DNA of 64,000 nucleotides from Agrobacterium sp. RAC06 (GTDB lineage: Bacteria; Pseudomonadota; Alphaproteobacteria; Rhizobiales; Rhizobiaceae). This document shows, in pieces, positions 8,361 through 17,164 of this stretch (positions are counted from its first letter, which is position 1; each line of letters starts with the position of its first letter). Location of the stretch: assembly GCF_001713475.1 (NCBI RefSeq), contig NZ_CP016500.1:1-64000 (forward strand), given 5' to 3'. The notes under the pieces are model-generated. The model searched no databases. It was not told the origin of the DNA and saw nothing but the letters and a program-made list of their open reading frames with translations. A program made the translations under genes and the position numbers.

Positions 8361-9650
8361 ATGTTCGATCTGATCGTGCGAAACGCCAATCTGCCTGACG
8401 GCCGCCAGGGTTTTGATATCGGGCTTACCGGCGGGCACATTGCCGCCATCGAGAAACATCTTGACGCCGTCGCCGGCGAGGAAATCGACGCAACTGGCCG
8501 CCTCGTCAGTCCACCCTTCTGCGATCCGCATTTCCACATGGATGCGACGCTGTCGCTCGGAATGCCGCGGATGAATGTGTCGGGCACTCTCCTCGAAGGC
8601 ATTGCGCTCTGGGGTGAATTGCGGCCGCAGCTGACCAGGGAGGCGCTGGTTGACCGCGCGTTGCGCTACTGCGATCTCGCCGTGTCGCAGGGCCTGCTCT
8701 TCATCCGCAGCCATGTCGATACCTCTGATCCGCGGCTGGTCACGGCAGAAGCCCTGATCGAGGTACGCGAGCGGGTGGCGCCCTATATCACCCTGCAGCT
8801 CGTGGCCTTCCCGCAGGACGGCTACTACCGCGCGGCCGAGGGTGTGAGATCACTGGAGCGAGCGCTCGACATGGGGATCGACATCGTCGGCGGCATTCCG
8901 CATTTCGAGCGCACCATGGACGAGGGGCGACTGTCGCTCGAAGCACTTTGCCGGCTCGCGGCAGAGCGCGGTCTGCCGGTGGACATCCATTGCGACGAGA
9001 CCGACGATCCAATGTCGCGCCACATCGAAACGCTTGCTGCCGAGACCATCCGCCATGGCTTGCAGGGCCGCGTCGCCGGCTCGCATCTGACCTCCATGCA
9101 TTCCATGGATAACTATTACGTCTCGAAGCTCATCCCGTTGATGGCCGAGGCTGAGATCAACGTCATTCCCAATCCTTTGATCAACATCATGCTGCAGGGC
9201 CGGCACGACACCTACCCCAAGCGGCGCGGGCTCACCCGCGTGCGCGAACTAATGGCGGCCGGGCTCAACGTTTCTTTCGGCCAGGATTGCACCATGGACC
9301 CCTGGTATTCCATGGGCTCTGCCGACATGCTCGAAGTCGGTCACATGGCAATCCATGTAGCGCAGATGGGTGGCATCGAGGACAAGAAGCAGATCTTCGA
9401 CGCATTGACCGTCAATTCGGCGAGAACAATGGGGCTCGAAGGTTATGGCCTTGAGGTCGGATGCAAGGCCGACCTCGTGATCCTGCAGGCGGCCGACGTG
9501 ATCGAGGCGCTCAGGCTGAAGCCAACCCGGCTCTGCGTCGTCAAGGGCGGCAAAGTCATCTCGCGCAGCGCGCCACGTATCGGCGAGCTGTTTCTGGCGG
9601 GACGTCCAGCTCGCATTGACCCGGGTCTTGATTATGTGCCGAAGGTCTGA
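8361..9650 (+). CDS. Cytosine deaminase-like amidohydrolase (CodA family)
   Basis: The 429-residue metal-dependent hydrolase has the amidohydrolase TIM-barrel layout and closely follows bacterial cytosine/isoguanine deaminase. The metal ligands are visible: His-x-His in CDPHFHMDATL (about residues 57 and 59), HCDETDD near 211 with the next conserved residue Glu, a His in AGSHLTSMHS, and the Asp in GQDCTMDPWYSMGSADML near 310. ANPL/QGRxDTYPKRRG-like text (NPLINIMLQGRHDTYPKRRG) is also CodA-like. A good start with GAGG upstream lies at 8361. It ends the uptake operon and probably deaminates an imported pyrimidine-, purine- or other ring-amine substrate, releasing ammonia. Its last ~330 bp are duplicated at 17938-18270. 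The exact substrate is not assignable. Confidence 0.87.
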   Translation: MFDLIVRNANLPDGRQGFDIGLTGGHIAAIEKHLDAVAGEEIDATGRLVSPPFCDPHFHMDATLSLGMPRMNVSGTLLEGIALWGELRPQLTREALVDRALRYCDLAVSQGLLFIRSHVDTSDPRLVTAEALIEVRERVAPYITLQLVAFPQDGYYRAAEGVRSLERALDMGIDIVGGIPHFERTMDEGRLSLEALCRLAAERGLPVDIHCDETDDPMSRHIETLAAETIRHGLQGRVAGSHLTSMHSMDNYYVSKLIPLMAEAEINVIPNPLINIMLQGRHDTYPKRRGLTRVRELMAAGLNVSFGQDCTMDPWYSMGSADMLEVGHMAIHVAQMGGIEDKKQIFDALTVNSARTMGLEGYGLEVGCKADLVILQAADVIEALRLKPTRLCVVKGGKVISRSAPRIGELFLAGRPARIDPGLDYVPKV

Positions 9651-9672
9651 ACGGAACAGGCCTCATTCGGTT
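9320..9672 (+). repeat. Direct repeat, copy A (3' end of the deaminase-like gene)
   Basis: This stretch is repeated in the same orientation at 17938-18291. I count about nine differences in the coding ~330 bp, and the match continues about 20 nt past the stop (CCTCATTC). Copy A is the 3' end of the intact gene; copy B is a fragment. The two bound an 8.3-kb segment. Confidence 0.9.
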
Positions 9673-9680
9673 AAGGCACG

Positions 9681-9890
9681 ATGCTGCTCCACCGAAGCGG
9701 TGTCCCCGTTTTGGTCCCTGATCCCTCCTGTTATGCGGTCCACAAGCTCATAGTCGCCAGCCACCAGCACAATGACGGTCAGGGGTCGGCAAAGCGGAGA
9801 AGGATATTCGTCAAGTTGCGCTGCTTCTTGAAGCCCTGCAGCAGATTAGGCGATCTGCTGACTTGGCGCTCTTCTACAACGAAGCGTGGG
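9681..9890 (+). pseudogene. Fragment of a GSU2403-type nucleotidyltransferase gene
   Basis: The first ~30 codons (LLHRSGVPVLVPDPSCYAVHKLIVASHQHNDGQ) match residues late in the complete nucleotidyltransferase encoded at 21519-22613 (LLHRSGIPVVVPDPARYAVHKLIVAS). DNA similarity continues to about 9890 (ACAACGAAGCGTGGGA), but the frame is broken by one missing base near 9797, where AAGCGCGAGAAGG of the intact gene corresponds to AAGCGGAGAAGG here. The fragment begins right after the direct repeat and ends at a join to an AraC fragment. It is a non-functional piece of a diverged second copy of that gene. Confidence 0.75.
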
Positions 9891-10157
9891 ATCGATCGGC
9901 TGGCGCGCAAAGCCCTTATTCCGGCGCGACAAATTTCGACCGCGATCAATCGGACCACGGGCAAGAATTTCTCGCAATATGTCAATGAGTTCCGTATCGC
10001 GGAGGCTTGCAGGCTCCTGGCCGAGACGAAAAAATTGGTCACTGAAGTCATGCTCGATGTGGGTTTTCAGACCAAATCCAATTTCAACCGCGAGTTCCGC
10101 AGGGTGACCGATATGACACCTGCCCAGCGGCGAGCAAAGCGCGCAAATCACGGCTGA
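9891..10157 (+). pseudogene. C-terminal DNA-binding fragment of an AraC-family regulator
   Basis: About 85 residues ending at 10157 form the AraC/XylS double helix-turn-helix: PARQISTAINRTTGKNFSQY, NEFRIAEACRLLAE, then the second helix-turn-helix VMLDVGFQTKSNFNREFRRV and TDMTPAQRRAKR. The upstream effector or membrane part is absent; the frame is fused by chance to the nucleotidyltransferase fragment, giving one continuous 158-codon frame from 9681. Whether the DNA-binding piece is still made is uncertain, since no start or ribosome binding site is visible at the join. Upstream of the hlyD-like gene there is no other regulator, so a residual role cannot be excluded. Confidence 0.65.
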
Positions 10158-10250
10158 GTTCGCCTTCATCACGTCCGAAATCGCGATTCAGTACGGTCTA
10201 AAACGTGTTCGAGGTCGAGCGGTGCCCGTAAAGCCCGCATTGCTTGCGGC

Positions 10251-11369
10251 ATGAACACGCTCAACGAATACGACCGGAAGCTCGTCGAAACGCTCAAGTC
10301 TCTGTCCCTGGAGACGATGACCGATCCGCCGAAGCCACGCCGCAAAGTGATCCTCTGGATCATAGGCGTCCTGACTGCCGCAGTGGTTCCTGCGGCCGTC
10401 ATCCTCATCTCCCCGAACTCTGCGATTGACATCAAGACTGCACTTTTCGGAGCGCTTGAACCTGCCACAACGGTTCGGTCCATCCCGCTCGAAGAGGATA
10501 GGATCGAGAGCGGTAAATCGCCTGCTGATGCGAATCCGTCGCCGCCAGCCGCACGTGAGATTACCGGCTCCGGCTATCTGGTCGCACCGCAATCGACATC
10601 TGTTTACGCCAGATACCAGGGCGAGATCACCAGCATTGCCATCGACCTTGGCGACCGTGTCCAATCCGGCCAGCCACTGGTCATCCTGAAGGATCCGAGC
10701 GCAACTCTGGCTCTTGAACAGGTTAGGGCGACCAAGGTCTCCGCCGATCTGGTCCTAGCTGCACGAGAAATCAGCCTTGCGCAGACAGCGGCGGCTCTTC
10801 ATCGCGTCGACACGCTCGTTCAGCGGAATGCGACGTCCAGAAAGGACTATGAAGACGCGGAAGCAGCCTGGAAGAGCGCTTCAAACTTCGTCGATCAGGC
10901 TCGCCAGGATGTCATCAGGGCCGAACTCGCAATCCGCATTGCACAAGAGCAAGTGGATTCACTGACAGTGCGCGCGCCCTTTGCCGGAACCGTGACGAAG
11001 CTGACCGCCCATGTAGGCGACACGGTCCTTGCCCGTGCAGACAGCGTCCGGGAAAGCCAGAGCCTTCTGACGCTCACGGACATGAACAGCATGGTCATTG
11101 ACGCCGATGTTGCCGAAACCAATACCTCGATGCTTCGACCTGGCTTGCCTGGCGAGGCTGTCCTGGACGGTTTTCCGGATCAGCCGTTCAAGATCGAGCT
11201 GCAGCGGGTCGCGCCGGTCGCATCCGTCGAAAAAGGCACGGTCGGAATCCGGCTCTCACTCCTCAATCCGCCTGCCGGCATCAGGCCCAACATGGCGGCA
11301 CGCATCCGCATCTCTGTTCCGAAACCCCAGACACAATCCCAACCTTACGTGGGAGAAGCCCAGCCATGA
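10251..11369 (+). CDS. Periplasmic adaptor (HlyD/MacA-like membrane fusion protein)
   Basis: The 372-residue protein has a single N-terminal membrane anchor (about residues 33-53, VILWIIGVLTAAVVPAAVIL). It then has a lipoyl-like half-motif (YARYQGEITSIAIDLGDRVQ), a coiled-coil hairpin of about residues 150-235 rich in Ala/Glu/Gln, the second lipoyl half (VRAPFAGTVTKLTAHVGDTV), and a beta-barrel. This is the standard order for adaptors of MacAB-like or other tripartite efflux systems. The stop overlaps the ATPase start by 4 nt, so the four genes 10251-14422 form one operon. It links the inner-membrane FtsX-type permeases to an outer-membrane channel encoded elsewhere. The start lacks a strong ribosome binding site. 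Confidence 0.88.
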   Translation: MNTLNEYDRKLVETLKSLSLETMTDPPKPRRKVILWIIGVLTAAVVPAAVILISPNSAIDIKTALFGALEPATTVRSIPLEEDRIESGKSPADANPSPPAAREITGSGYLVAPQSTSVYARYQGEITSIAIDLGDRVQSGQPLVILKDPSATLALEQVRATKVSADLVLAAREISLAQTAAALHRVDTLVQRNATSRKDYEDAEAAWKSASNFVDQARQDVIRAELAIRIAQEQVDSLTVRAPFAGTVTKLTAHVGDTVLARADSVRESQSLLTLTDMNSMVIDADVAETNTSMLRPGLPGEAVLDGFPDQPFKIELQRVAPVASVEKGTVGIRLSLLNPPAGIRPNMAARIRISVPKPQTQSQPYVGEAQP

Positions 11370-12073
11370 GCGACCAGCCAACAGACACGCCCTTTATCCG
11401 TTTTCGACATGTCAAAAAGGGATACAGCTTCGCAGGAGAGGCAATCTCGATCTTTGACGATCTCGATCTGGATATCCCGCGAGGCGATTTCGTCGCCGTC
11501 ATGGGGCCGTCGGGATCGGGCAAATCGACGCTGCTCAATATGCTGGCGGGCGTCGAAAGCCCGGACGCGGGCGAGATTGCCATTGGCGCCGCCAGACTGG
11601 ACCTGATGGGCGAAAGCGCCCGTTCGGCATGGCGTGCGCACAACATGGGCATCGTCTTCCAGTTCTACAACCTTCTACCTATGCTCACTGCGGCGGAGAA
11701 TGTCGAACTGCCGCTCCTGCTCAAGCCTGTCTCTGCAAAGGAGCGTTGCATCCGCGTCGGCAAGGTTCTCGATCTCGTGGGCCTTGCGGGGCGTGAGCGA
11801 CAGTATCCGGGGCTGATGTCCGGCGGCCAGCAACAACGGGTCGGCATTGCGCGCGCCATCGCGGCCGATCCCGATCTACTGTTGTGTGACGAACCGACCG
11901 GCGATCTCGACCGCAAATCCGCAGACGACGTGCTGGCCATGTTGCGTCTCCTCAACCGAGAGCTGGGAAAGACCATCGTGATGGTGACCCACGATCCGCA
12001 GGCCGCACGTCACGCCCGCCGGACCTTACATCTCGACAAGGGACGTTTCGTCGACGAGAGGGAGACCGCCTGA
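11366..12073 (+). CDS. LolD/MacB-type ABC transporter ATPase
   Basis: The 235-residue single ABC domain belongs to the LolD/MacB/FtsE branch. It has Walker A GPSGSGKST, Q-loop FQFYNLLPMLTAAENVELPL (typical of this branch), signature MSGGQQQRVGIARAIA and Walker B LLLCDEPTGDLD, followed by the H-loop VMVTHD. It overlaps the adaptor by 4 nt and abuts the first permease with a 1-nt overlap. It powers mechanotransmission through the two FtsX-type permeases rather than classical transport through a membrane pore. The exported substrate (lipid, peptide or macrolide-like) is unknown. Confidence 0.93.
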   Translation: MSDQPTDTPFIRFRHVKKGYSFAGEAISIFDDLDLDIPRGDFVAVMGPSGSGKSTLLNMLAGVESPDAGEIAIGAARLDLMGESARSAWRAHNMGIVFQFYNLLPMLTAAENVELPLLLKPVSAKERCIRVGKVLDLVGLAGRERQYPGLMSGGQQQRVGIARAIAADPDLLLCDEPTGDLDRKSADDVLAMLRLLNRELGKTIVMVTHDPQAARHARRTLHLDKGRFVDERETA

Positions 12074-13215
12074 TGAGCTTCTTCCGCCTCGCCAGACGCA
12101 ACGCCTGGCGCAAGCCATTGCGCACGTTTTTGTTGATCTTTTGCGTGACAGTCGCCTTCCTGATCTATGGGCTGACCGCGAGCTTTCTTAATGGCACACA
12201 GGGAACGACCGGCGCCAGTGATGATCTCCTGGGTGTCATGAGCACAGCAGGGCGAACGCAAGCCTTGCCAATGGCCGCTATGACACGCATCGCCTCCGAA
12301 CCCGGTATCGCTTCGGTCGCTTACATGACACGCATGCGCGGCTACGTGACTTTCGAGAAGAACGTGGTGGGCGTGAGCGCTGGCAATCCGGCACTAATTG
12401 CAAAGGTGAACGGCCAGGAGCTTGGCCTGACGCCGGAACTAGTTTCAGCTCTCGGGGAGGCGCGCGAAAGAGTGTTGGTGGGCCGTGCGCTCGCGGAAGC
12501 ACAGGGATGGTCGGTTGGTCAGCGCATCACGGTCACATCTTTCCAGACCGCGCGCAAAGACGGAACCCGCGATTGGCGCTTCGACATCGCCGGCATTTTC
12601 GAAGGCGAGACCGCCAGCACCGACACCTATTTCATGCTGGCAAACTACGATTACATCAATACGGCGCGTTCGCGGGGCACGGATACCGTCGATGCCTTCG
12701 TCGTGCGGCCTGCGCCGGGTACTTCCGCTGGCGCGCTTGCAGCGCGTATCGATGCCCTCTTCGCCAATTCGGCGACACCTACCCGCACTCAATCGGAAAA
12801 GCAGTTCCTGGAAGGCTTCCTGCGCCAATATGCCGATGTAGGGTTGATCATCAATCTAGTTATTGGCGCCGCTTTCGTGACCTTGCTGATGATCGTCATC
12901 AATACAATGATGTTTGCGGTGCGCGAACGCACCTTCGAAATCGGTGTCCTGAAAACCCTGGGCTTCTCACGGAAGCGCATTTTCATTCTTGTCCTCGGCG
13001 AGACACTCTTTCTGTTTGCACTCGGCGGCACGCTTGGCCTTGTCCTGGCAAAGCTTGCCACAGTGGTGACCGGACCGGCGCTCGGCCTCGTCTTCTCGAT
13101 GACGGTGCTGGCCAAGGCCGCCTCACTCATCGCCGTGCTTGGGCTCGTCACCGGCCTGATACCTGCCATAAACGCCATGCGCACACCGATCACGGCCGCC
13201 TTTAGAGCGAGATAA
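12073..13215 (+). CDS. FtsX/MacB-type ABC permease, subunit 1
   Basis: The 380-residue permease has one N-terminal helix (about 18-40, TFLLIFCVTVAFLIYGLTAS), a large periplasmic MacB_PCD-like domain (about 45-250), and three C-terminal helices (about 255-375). The FtsX signature segment FEIGVLKTLGFSRKRIFILV lies between helices. It starts at the ATPase stop (1-nt overlap) and is followed 4 nt later by its partner. Two different half-permeases suggest a heterodimer, as in LolCE, rather than a MacB homodimer. Confidence 0.9.
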   Translation: MSFFRLARRNAWRKPLRTFLLIFCVTVAFLIYGLTASFLNGTQGTTGASDDLLGVMSTAGRTQALPMAAMTRIASEPGIASVAYMTRMRGYVTFEKNVVGVSAGNPALIAKVNGQELGLTPELVSALGEARERVLVGRALAEAQGWSVGQRITVTSFQTARKDGTRDWRFDIAGIFEGETASTDTYFMLANYDYINTARSRGTDTVDAFVVRPAPGTSAGALAARIDALFANSATPTRTQSEKQFLEGFLRQYADVGLIINLVIGAAFVTLLMIVINTMMFAVRERTFEIGVLKTLGFSRKRIFILVLGETLFLFALGGTLGLVLAKLATVVTGPALGLVFSMTVLAKAASLIAVLGLVTGLIPAINAMRTPITAAFRAR

Positions 13216-13219
13216 GAAG

Positions 13220-14422
13220 ATGTCATCCCAATTCAAGCAAGTGCTCGTCATGACCAGAGCAAACCTCCTGAGCCTGCCACGTCGCTCGGCGATCGCGGCA
13301 TCCATGGCCTTTTCCGTCGCGCTCGTCGTCTGCGTGCTGGCCGGCTTTCTCTCAATGGCCGCCGGCTTCGAGACGGCGTTGAAAAGCGCCGGTTCGCCGA
13401 CCGTGGCCGTGATCCTTGGAGGCGGTACAAATCAGGAGACCGGCTCCGATGTGCCGGCCGGCGTCATCCGCACCATCGAGGCGATGCGGGGCGACATAGG
13501 CGCTGCACGGGGTTCAGCGGGTAACCTAATTGTGTCACGAGAAATCGTCGTGCCCGTCGAAAAGGCCGATGACAAGACTGGCCAGACAAAGATGCTGGCG
13601 CTGCGGGGCATGGACCCGACCGGCCCCGTCTTGAGGGATGGGATCACATTGACAACAGGGCGCTTTGCAGGACCGGGTGCGCGCGAGATCGTCGTCGGAA
13701 AGCAGATCGCTGCCGCGTTCCCAGCGCTTGCGATCGGGCAATCAGTGCGGCTGGGCTCCGTCAACTGGACGGTGGTCGGTCAATTCTCCTCAGGTAGCAG
13801 TGCGTTCGAATCCGAAATATGGGGCGACCTCGACGCGGTTCGCGCCGCCTTCGACCGGCAGGGCGAAGTGCAGAGCCTTCGCTTGCGGCTTGAGGAGATT
13901 GATGCGATCGGTACACTGAGAGCCGCTCTCGCAACCATCTCCGATACGCCTTTGAATGTCGTGACCGAAGCTGATCTCTATGCCGCGCAATCAGCCGGAA
14001 CGGCTAATCTCATTCGGCTGTTCGGATGGCCGCTGGCTCTGCTGATGGCGCTCGGCGCAACGGCCGGGGCGCTCAATACGATGATGAGTTCGGTGTCTGA
14101 TCGGACGGTCGAAATCGCCACTGTACGAGCGCTCGGCTTCAGCCGTTTTTCCGCTTTCATTGCGACATGGGTTGAGGCCGTTGCGCTCGCAGCGCTAGGG
14201 GTCACCGCCGGCCTGATCGCGTCATGGTTGGTGTTCAACGGCTGGCAAGCCAGTACCGTTGGCGCCAACAATGCGAGCCTGTCGTTCCAGCTGACAATGA
14301 ATGGCTATGTGATGCTGACAGCAGGTCTTCTGGGCTTGGCAATCGGTGTTGTCGGCGGCGCTTTGCCTGCTCTTTCCGCAACCCGCCTGCCTGTAACGGC
14401 CGCCTTGCGGGCTCGCGGGTAA
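13220..14422 (+). CDS. FtsX/MacB-type ABC permease, subunit 2
   Basis: The 400-residue protein has the same architecture as its upstream neighbour: one N-terminal helix (SAIAASMAFSVALVVCVLAGF), a periplasmic domain, and three C-terminal helices with the motif VEIATVRALGFSRFSAFIAT. The C-terminal LPVTAALRARG parallels ITAAFRAR of subunit 1. It is the last gene of the four-gene efflux set. About 250 bp without a recognised gene follow before the convergent LysR gene; I see no good terminator there. Confidence 0.9.
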   Translation: MSSQFKQVLVMTRANLLSLPRRSAIAASMAFSVALVVCVLAGFLSMAAGFETALKSAGSPTVAVILGGGTNQETGSDVPAGVIRTIEAMRGDIGAARGSAGNLIVSREIVVPVEKADDKTGQTKMLALRGMDPTGPVLRDGITLTTGRFAGPGAREIVVGKQIAAAFPALAIGQSVRLGSVNWTVVGQFSSGSSAFESEIWGDLDAVRAAFDRQGEVQSLRLRLEEIDAIGTLRAALATISDTPLNVVTEADLYAAQSAGTANLIRLFGWPLALLMALGATAGALNTMMSSVSDRTVEIATVRALGFSRFSAFIATWVEAVALAALGVTAGLIASWLVFNGWQASTVGANNASLSFQLTMNGYVMLTAGLLGLAIGVVGGALPALSATRLPVTAALRARG

Positions 14423-14671
14423 CGGGTCATGTCGCACAAATACTGACACTGTGAAGCGAAGCGGATCGGTTGACCTTTGAGAACAATCTCTATCGCGCAA
14501 GTCCCTCGCAAAAGTCTGCACCTTGCGATGGAGTTTTGCGACGCACTCCCCTCGTTCACATATCCGGGAACGGTATCGGCACCGGGCAGTCGAGTTGACG
14601 AGAGCAAATAGGTCGTGGCAGTGGCGCTATCAGTAGCCATTTTGCCGATGGATATGCTCGGATGACACTGA

Positions 14672-15610
14672 TCAGGCTTTGCCCACCAGTTGCCCCACTC
14701 GCCCTGATGGCAAAACAGACAACGCTTTAGTCAGTACATCGAACACGAGACGGATCCTGGTACTGCTGTGGAGTTCGCGGTGCGTTACGAGCCATATCGG
14801 AAATTCGACACAGATGGATTCAGGCAAGACCGCCTCTACCTCAGGGGCGAATGGAATGAAGTCGATGGCCATGAACCCGTATCCAAATCCTTTGCGAACA
14901 GCTTCCCATGCGACGGTTCCATTTGACGAGTTGAAGCACATATTGGCTTCTTTGACGTCTATACCGAGCTTTTGCAGGTGTCGGACCATGTCGCCTTTGT
15001 TTCCGTAGGCAACAAAGCGCTGACCAGCGAGGTCACCTAAATTCAAAGGGCGTCCATAGGCATCTAGATAGCTACGAGCCGCGTAAAGATGGGCGCTTGT
15101 TTGTCGTAGTAGCCGCCCTATCAATTCTCCGTCAACGGGGCGCACATGACGGATTGCGATATCCGCTTCACGTGTCCTGATGTCGCTGATCTCGTTCGAG
15201 GCTATCACTTCGATCTCAAGCCCCGGTGCAATCGAGTGCAAATGGCGCAGGATTTCTGGTAGCAGGTAGTGAGCAAACATGTCGGTGGCAGAAATGCTGA
15301 CCGGACCTGATACGCCATTTGCTTGGCCAGAGGCGACCAAACTGAGTCGCATCCCTGCCTCAGCCATGGATCTGGCTGCATCTGCGATTTGGCGCCCCGT
15401 GTCCGTCAGCACAAGTGTTCTGCCGCGACGCTCGACCAGCACAATCCCGAGCGCCGCCTCCAGTGCAGCGATTTGACGTCCGATGGTCGGCTGCGTCAAA
15501 CACAGCGCATTTCCCGCCGCTGAGAGCGAGCCTAGGTCGGCAACAGCTACGAGCGCGCGTGCCTGGTTCCAGTCAAAAGTCAGTTTGTTCCAATTCATGC
15601 AAATATGCAT
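14672..15610 (-). CDS. LysR-family transcriptional regulator
   Basis: The 312-residue regulator has the N-terminal winged helix-turn-helix (WNQARALVAVADLGSLSAAG, LCLTQPTIGRQIAALEAALG) and a C-terminal LysR substrate domain from about residue 95. An alternative start is five codons in (MNWNK). It is transcribed away from the methyltransferase gene, with about 80 bp between starts, and converges on the efflux operon. The short-arm inverted repeat ATGCA-N4-TGCAT overlaps its start (about 15600-15613). The methyltransferase is the likeliest target because of the divergent layout; that is inference only. Confidence 0.9.
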   Translation of the reverse strand: MHICMNWNKLTFDWNQARALVAVADLGSLSAAGNALCLTQPTIGRQIAALEAALGIVLVERRGRTLVLTDTGRQIADAARSMAEAGMRLSLVASGQANGVSGPVSISATDMFAHYLLPEILRHLHSIAPGLEIEVIASNEISDIRTREADIAIRHVRPVDGELIGRLLRQTSAHLYAARSYLDAYGRPLNLGDLAGQRFVAYGNKGDMVRHLQKLGIDVKEANMCFNSSNGTVAWEAVRKGFGYGFMAIDFIPFAPEVEAVLPESICVEFPIWLVTHRELHSSTRIRLVFDVLTKALSVLPSGRVGQLVGKA

Positions 15611-15689
15611 ATCACTTCAACGTTAAAGCGCAATTCCCAAAACTATCGCATGAAGCTAATTGAACTCCAGCCCACCATTGGAGAGACGG

Positions 15690-16322
15690 ATGACCGCAGA
15701 TGCAGCGTTTTGGGATCAGATCGCGGAAAAGTATGCCCGCGACCCAATCAAGGATATGAGATCCTTTGAGTATACGTTGGAGCGGACTCGCAGCTTTTTG
15801 AACGCAGGTTCCCGTGTTCTGGAGGTTGGCTGCGGAACAGGAACGAGTGCCTTGCTTCTGGCACGGTCAGCAAGACGAATAGCAGCCTGTGATGTATCGG
15901 AGGCCATGATCCGGATTGCCCGGCAGAAGCTCGAGGTTCCCGATGCGCCACAAAATGTCACCTTTGAAGTCGCGCCAATATCCCGCGAGCATCTGCCTGT
16001 CGGCACATTTGATGTGGTTACCGCCTTTAATGTTCTGCATCTAGTGCGGGATCTGGATGAGGCGCTTGCCGCAGTTGCAGGACGCGTCCGACCGGGAGGG
16101 TTCTTCATCTCTAAGACGCCTTGTCTGGCAGATTCCAGTTTTCTCCTTCTGAAGCCTGTCGTGGCGATGATGGCGCGTATGGGGAAGGCCCCCCAAGTTC
16201 TGTTCCTCACACGAAGAACCCTTCAGGCACGTATACGGGCCCAAGGTTTTCAGCTCATCGAGGTCGGTGATTTTCCGCGCCGACCCCCGCGTCATTTCAT
16301 TGTCGCTCGCCGCCTGGGCTAG
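15690..16322 (+). CDS. Class I SAM-dependent methyltransferase
   Basis: The 210-residue protein carries the methyltransferase motif I VLEVGCGTGTSALLLA, an acidic strand-2 end AACDVSEAMI, and post-motif regions FDVVTAFNVLHLV and VRPGGFFISKTPC, typical of small-molecule methyltransferases. I place the start at 15690 because GGAGAG lies just upstream; an in-frame TTG 30 nt earlier is less likely. The acceptor is not predictable. It is divergent from a LysR gene, which probably controls it, and is followed by a strong hairpin (16371-16402). Confidence 0.87.
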   Translation: MTADAAFWDQIAEKYARDPIKDMRSFEYTLERTRSFLNAGSRVLEVGCGTGTSALLLARSARRIAACDVSEAMIRIARQKLEVPDAPQNVTFEVAPISREHLPVGTFDVVTAFNVLHLVRDLDEALAAVAGRVRPGGFFISKTPCLADSSFLLLKPVVAMMARMGKAPQVLFLTRRTLQARIRAQGFQLIEVGDFPRRPPRHFIVARRLG

Positions 16323-16370
16323 TGCCCAATCTGCTTCAGGCATCCACGCCCAGTGGGGAGCCGACAAGAA

Positions 16371-16402
16371 GCGAGGCCCGATAATGTCCCGTCGGGCCTC
16401 GC
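16371..16402. terminator. Strong GC hairpin after the methyltransferase gene
   Basis: GCGAGGCCCGA (16371-16381) and TCGGGCCTCGC (16392-16402) form an 11-bp perfect stem with a 10-nt loop, 49 nt after the stop. The plus side has no T-run; the minus side continues CTTCTTGTC. It may be an intrinsic terminator with a weak tail or an mRNA-stabilising hairpin. Confidence 0.45.
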
Positions 16403-16617
16403 GACGAATTGGTACTGCTGCTGCCTACAGACCGACCAAAGGCTGTTCTTTGAGAAAGATGGCAGGACCAGCATATGGCCGCCGAACTGACCAACAGACG
16501 GATGAGGACGACCAGTAGGAAGTGCGTCTTTTCTGACCGCCAGCTCGGCGTCATCCCATAAAGCGTAAATAAGAATAGCAACTGGAGGCATTGCATTGAA
16601 GATCGTATCGAGGGGCC

Positions 16618-16917
16618 TTGCGCCACAGAGCCGCCAGAGCAATTCCGGCCCCTTGCTGGAAAAACGCCACCATCGTGTTCACGGTCTTATCGAACACTGT
16701 ACGGCTCGGCGTTCTTCTTCGGCTCATCGAGCGGGAGTGGTCCGTGGGCGAACTTGCGGCTGATATGAAAATGGGCCAATCGGCTATTTCCCAGCATTTG
16801 GGCAAGATGCGGGAAGCAGGGGTGGTCTGTGCACGTAAAGACAGACAGGCATTATATTCTCACTGCAGCGATGAAACTATGATTCTTTTGCTTTCTGAAT
16901 TTGGAATAATTCGTTAG
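16618..16917 (+). CDS. ArsR-family transcriptional regulator (uncertain N-terminus)
   Basis: The C-terminal ~78 residues are a standard ArsR winged helix: LSNTVRLGVLLRLIEREWSV, then ELAADMKMGQSAISQHLGKM as recognition helices, then REAGVVCARKDRQALYSHCS for the wing. ArsR proteins of this type usually have about 20 preceding residues ending in a hydrophobic AAxFLKALSN-like stretch. Here the upstream text does not read like that, and the only starts are TTG 16618 or GTG 16675. The 5' end may therefore be damaged. No classical ArsR metal-binding CxC motif is seen. No obvious target gene is adjacent. Confidence 0.65.
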   Translation: MRHRAARAIPAPCWKNATIVFTVLSNTVRLGVLLRLIEREWSVGELAADMKMGQSAISQHLGKMREAGVVCARKDRQALYSHCSDETMILLLSEFGIIR

Positions 16918-17164
16918 TTGCGAATTTACTGAGTTTCGCATCAAGGTTAAAGAATATTACAAGCAACTAGCGCATTGGGGTGCCGGATTTGCTAGTTCAT
17001 GAGCGCTGTTTTGTAGATGAATAATCGCGTCTTTTGACTCGATATGAGAAGCATCGTTGTCCTTGGTGTTTTACGTGACAACCAATTCCGCAAAATATCC
17101 GTCGTTGCAGATATACACAGTAACAAAACGTCGTTCAGGGATTGCTGAAGTAAAGGCTCATATC

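Noticed and set aside
16319..16642. Minus-strand frame of 107 codons upstream of the ArsR-type gene
   Set aside because: Overlaps a strong hairpin and has no recognisable domain or start; may hold old gene debris but cannot be supported.
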